A stretch of DNA of 64,000 nt, taken from assembly GCF_030811595.1 (NCBI RefSeq), contig NZ_JAUSRB010000002.1, positions 3,286,001 to 3,350,000 of the forward strand, read 5' to 3'. Origin of the DNA: Streptosporangium brasiliense (GTDB taxonomy: Bacteria; Actinomycetota; Actinomycetes; Streptosporangiales; Streptosporangiaceae). The translations under genes were made by a program, and so were the position numbers. Under the pieces are notes generated by a model, which saw nothing but the letters and a program-made list of their open reading frames with translations, was not told where the DNA came from and made no database searches. Below are positions 62,629-64,000 of the stretch, one piece after another; the stretch's first letter is position 1, and each line of letters begins with the position of its first letter.

Positions 62629-63540
62629 GTGAGATCGACTCGCTCGGCCACGCTGGGCGTCGTGCTCGCCGCGCTGCTCCTGACCCCCGTCATGGCCGGT
62701 GCCGCCGCCCAGCGCGCGGCCAAGCCCGACCCCGAGGCCGAGCTCCGCCGGCTCACCCGCGAGGCGAGCCAGATCAACAAGGACTACCGCGGCCAGGTGC
62801 AGAGCCTGGAGGAGACCCGGGTCCAGGCCAGCAAGGCCGCCGCCAACGCCAAGAGCCTGAAGCGGGCACTGACCAACGCCAAGGCCGACATCGCCCGCAT
62901 CGTCCAGACCACCTACATGGGCGGCGTGCTGGACGGCACCAACATGCTGAGCTTCGACGGCGACCCCTCCCTCGCCCTCAGCCAGGCCGCGACCATGTCC
63001 TACCTGGCCAGCCAGCGCGCCACCCAGCTCAACCGGATCCAGGAGCTGATCAAGAAGGCCAAGGACGCCGAGAAGGCCGCGGACGCGAAGATCGTCAGCC
63101 TCAAGAAGGACATCGCCGACCTGAAGAAGAACCGGGTCCGGATCGAGGGGCTCCTGGCCAAATACGGCTTCCAGACCCCCTCCGGCAGCGACGGCCTGAC
63201 CGCCCGCACGGTCGCCATGCGCAACATGGTGCTGCAGTCCTTCCCGATGCCCTACGGCTACGGCTGCCTGCGCCCCGGCGACCCCGGCGACCACGGCAGC
63301 GGCCGGGCCTGCGACTTCATGATGAGCACCGGCGGCCGGATCCCGACCGCCGAGGCCAAGGAACGCGGTGACCGCCTCGCCCAGTGGGCCATCTCCAAGG
63401 GCCCCCAGATCGGGGTCATGTACATCATCTGGCAGCAGAAGTACTACGACGTCCGGACCGGCACCGGCTGGAAGCTGATGTCCGACCGCGGCGGCAACAC
63501 CGCCAACCACCTGGACCACGTCCACATCTCGATGTTCTGA
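62629..63540 (+). CDS. Secreted coiled-coil protein with ARB_07466-like C-terminal domain
   Basis: A 303-aa exported protein: signal peptide (about 1-25, cleavage near AGAAAQ), a long helical coiled coil (about 35-185, with QINKDYRGQVQSLEETR and KKAKDAEKAADAKI) and a C-terminal domain (about 200-303). That domain carries GYGCLRPGDPGDHGSGRACDF and NHLDHVHISMF, an H/D-rich pattern recalling metallopeptidase-like or VanY-like cell-wall domains. It starts at GTG 62629 with TGGAGG upstream. A cell-wall role is likely, in the style of NlpC-associated coiled-coil proteins. Confidence 0.9.
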   Translation: MRSTRSATLGVVLAALLLTPVMAGAAAQRAAKPDPEAELRRLTREASQINKDYRGQVQSLEETRVQASKAAANAKSLKRALTNAKADIARIVQTTYMGGVLDGTNMLSFDGDPSLALSQAATMSYLASQRATQLNRIQELIKKAKDAEKAADAKIVSLKKDIADLKKNRVRIEGLLAKYGFQTPSGSDGLTARTVAMRNMVLQSFPMPYGYGCLRPGDPGDHGSGRACDFMMSTGGRIPTAEAKERGDRLAQWAISKGPQIGVMYIIWQQKYYDVRTGTGWKLMSDRGGNTANHLDHVHISMF

Positions 63541-63584
63541 TCCGCCAGGCTGCCGACCTGCGGTGATCTCGTTTGGTGGGGCTC

Positions 63585-64000
63585 TCAGGGCACATCCAGG
63601 GCACATCGGCCCGTCGCCCACGCGTCCTCGACGGCCTGCCGCATGCGCTCCTCGCTGGAGGGCATCAGGTGCGTGTAGGTCCGCAGGGTGAAGCCGGGGT
63701 CGGCGTGCCCCAGGAAGTCGGCCACGGCCTTGATGGACACGCCCCGCTCCAGCAGCACCGAGGCGAAGTGGTGGCGGAGCATGTGGAAGCCGTTCTCCCG
63801 GGTCGCCGGAATGCCGGCCTTGGCCAGGGTGGGCTTCCAGACGAAGCGGTTGAACTCGATGCGGTTGATCGCGCTGCGCAGCCTGGTCGTGAAGACCAGC
63901 TCCGCCGAGTGCGGCGGCCCGTCCACTGTGCGCCAGGGCAACGTGATCTCGACCGGCGCGAAGGTCTCCCGGTGATCCGACAGGCGCAGGGCGAGACTCT
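63585..64000 (-). CDS. Tyrosine recombinase (phage-type integrase), C-terminal part
   Basis: About 138 residues of the catalytic end of a tyrosine recombinase; the N-terminal part lies beyond the right edge, as the frame stays open to 64000. The HxxR motif is HMLRHHFAS, the next His is in VADFLGHAD, and the nucleophile Tyr is in RTYTH (LRTYTHLMPSSEERMR). This is the typical integrase of actinobacterial integrative elements or phages. No attachment site was recognised in the gap to 63540. Confidence 0.93.
   Translation of the reverse strand, partial: SLALRLSDHRETFAPVEITLPWRTVDGPPHSAELVFTTRLRSAINRIEFNRFVWKPTLAKAGIPATRENGFHMLRHHFASVLLERGVSIKAVADFLGHADPGFTLRTYTHLMPSSEERMRQAVEDAWATGRCALDVP

Overview
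The window is high-GC DNA from a filamentous actinobacterium, most likely of the Streptosporangiales (Streptosporangium/Nonomuraea type). The reasons are the base composition, the many GTG and TTG starts, the F420 gene cofC, DmdR/IdeR-type iron boxes, and a DUF397 gene. The run ndgR-leuC-leuD-hup ... gpsA-ddl-DUF3515-thiL-thiD-rpmB-recG-rsmD-coaD-DUF177-rpmF-rnc-mutM-smc-ftsY also keeps the order I recall from Streptomyces chromosomes. The genus is an inference.

Layout. 1-9.6 kb: a truncated MATE exporter divergent from a PadR regulator, an M3 oligopeptidase, a tRNA-Gln/Glu/Glu cluster, a thioredoxin-fold protein, a PPOX flavoprotein, a DHA2 exporter, a cupin and an acidic 579-aa protein of unknown role. 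9.7-13.5 kb: NdgR divergent from leuCD (leucine synthesis), a small overlapping gene, HU and a cold-shock-like protein. 13.5-16 kb: a TetR regulator divergent from a DHA2 exporter, with an array of palindromes between them. 16-24.6 kb: cofC, an acyltransferase, gpsA, a gamma-lyase-type PLP protein whose PLP lysine position is arginine, ddl, DUF3515, an Lrp-type RAM protein, thiL and thiD. 24.8-39.5 kb: ribosomal proteins L28 and L32, a DAK2/FakA-like protein, recG, rsmD, coaD, rnc, mutM, acyP, smc and ftsY. Synteny with Streptomyces breaks after ftsY.

39.7-43.8 kb is a siderophore ABC importer with a divergent binding lipoprotein; two iron boxes lie between them. 44-45.9 kb holds an EspC-like protein, a WXG-like membrane protein and a YbaB-like protein, which may form a type VII secretion-related cassette. 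46-51.1 kb holds a Cds1-type cysteine desulfhydrase, a SigR-like sigma factor without an adjacent anti-sigma gene, a polysaccharide deacetylase, DUF2461 and an ECF sigma/membrane protein pair. 51.1-54.2 kb holds a beta-propeller lipoprotein with an internal decapeptide repeat, DUF397 beside a regulator remnant, and a Cu/Zn superoxide dismutase. 54.6-63.5 kb holds typA, a hydrolase, pta-ackA (acetyl-CoA to acetate), an aldehyde dehydrogenase and a secreted coiled-coil protein. The right edge cuts a tyrosine recombinase, so an integrated element probably lies just outside.

Two patterns recur. Many intergenic gaps hold short GC-rich tandem repeats of unrelated sequence (units of 17-49 bp). Convergent gene pairs are separated by very strong hairpins, twice exact 40-bp palindromes. 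No CRISPR array, rRNA operon or complete prophage was seen.
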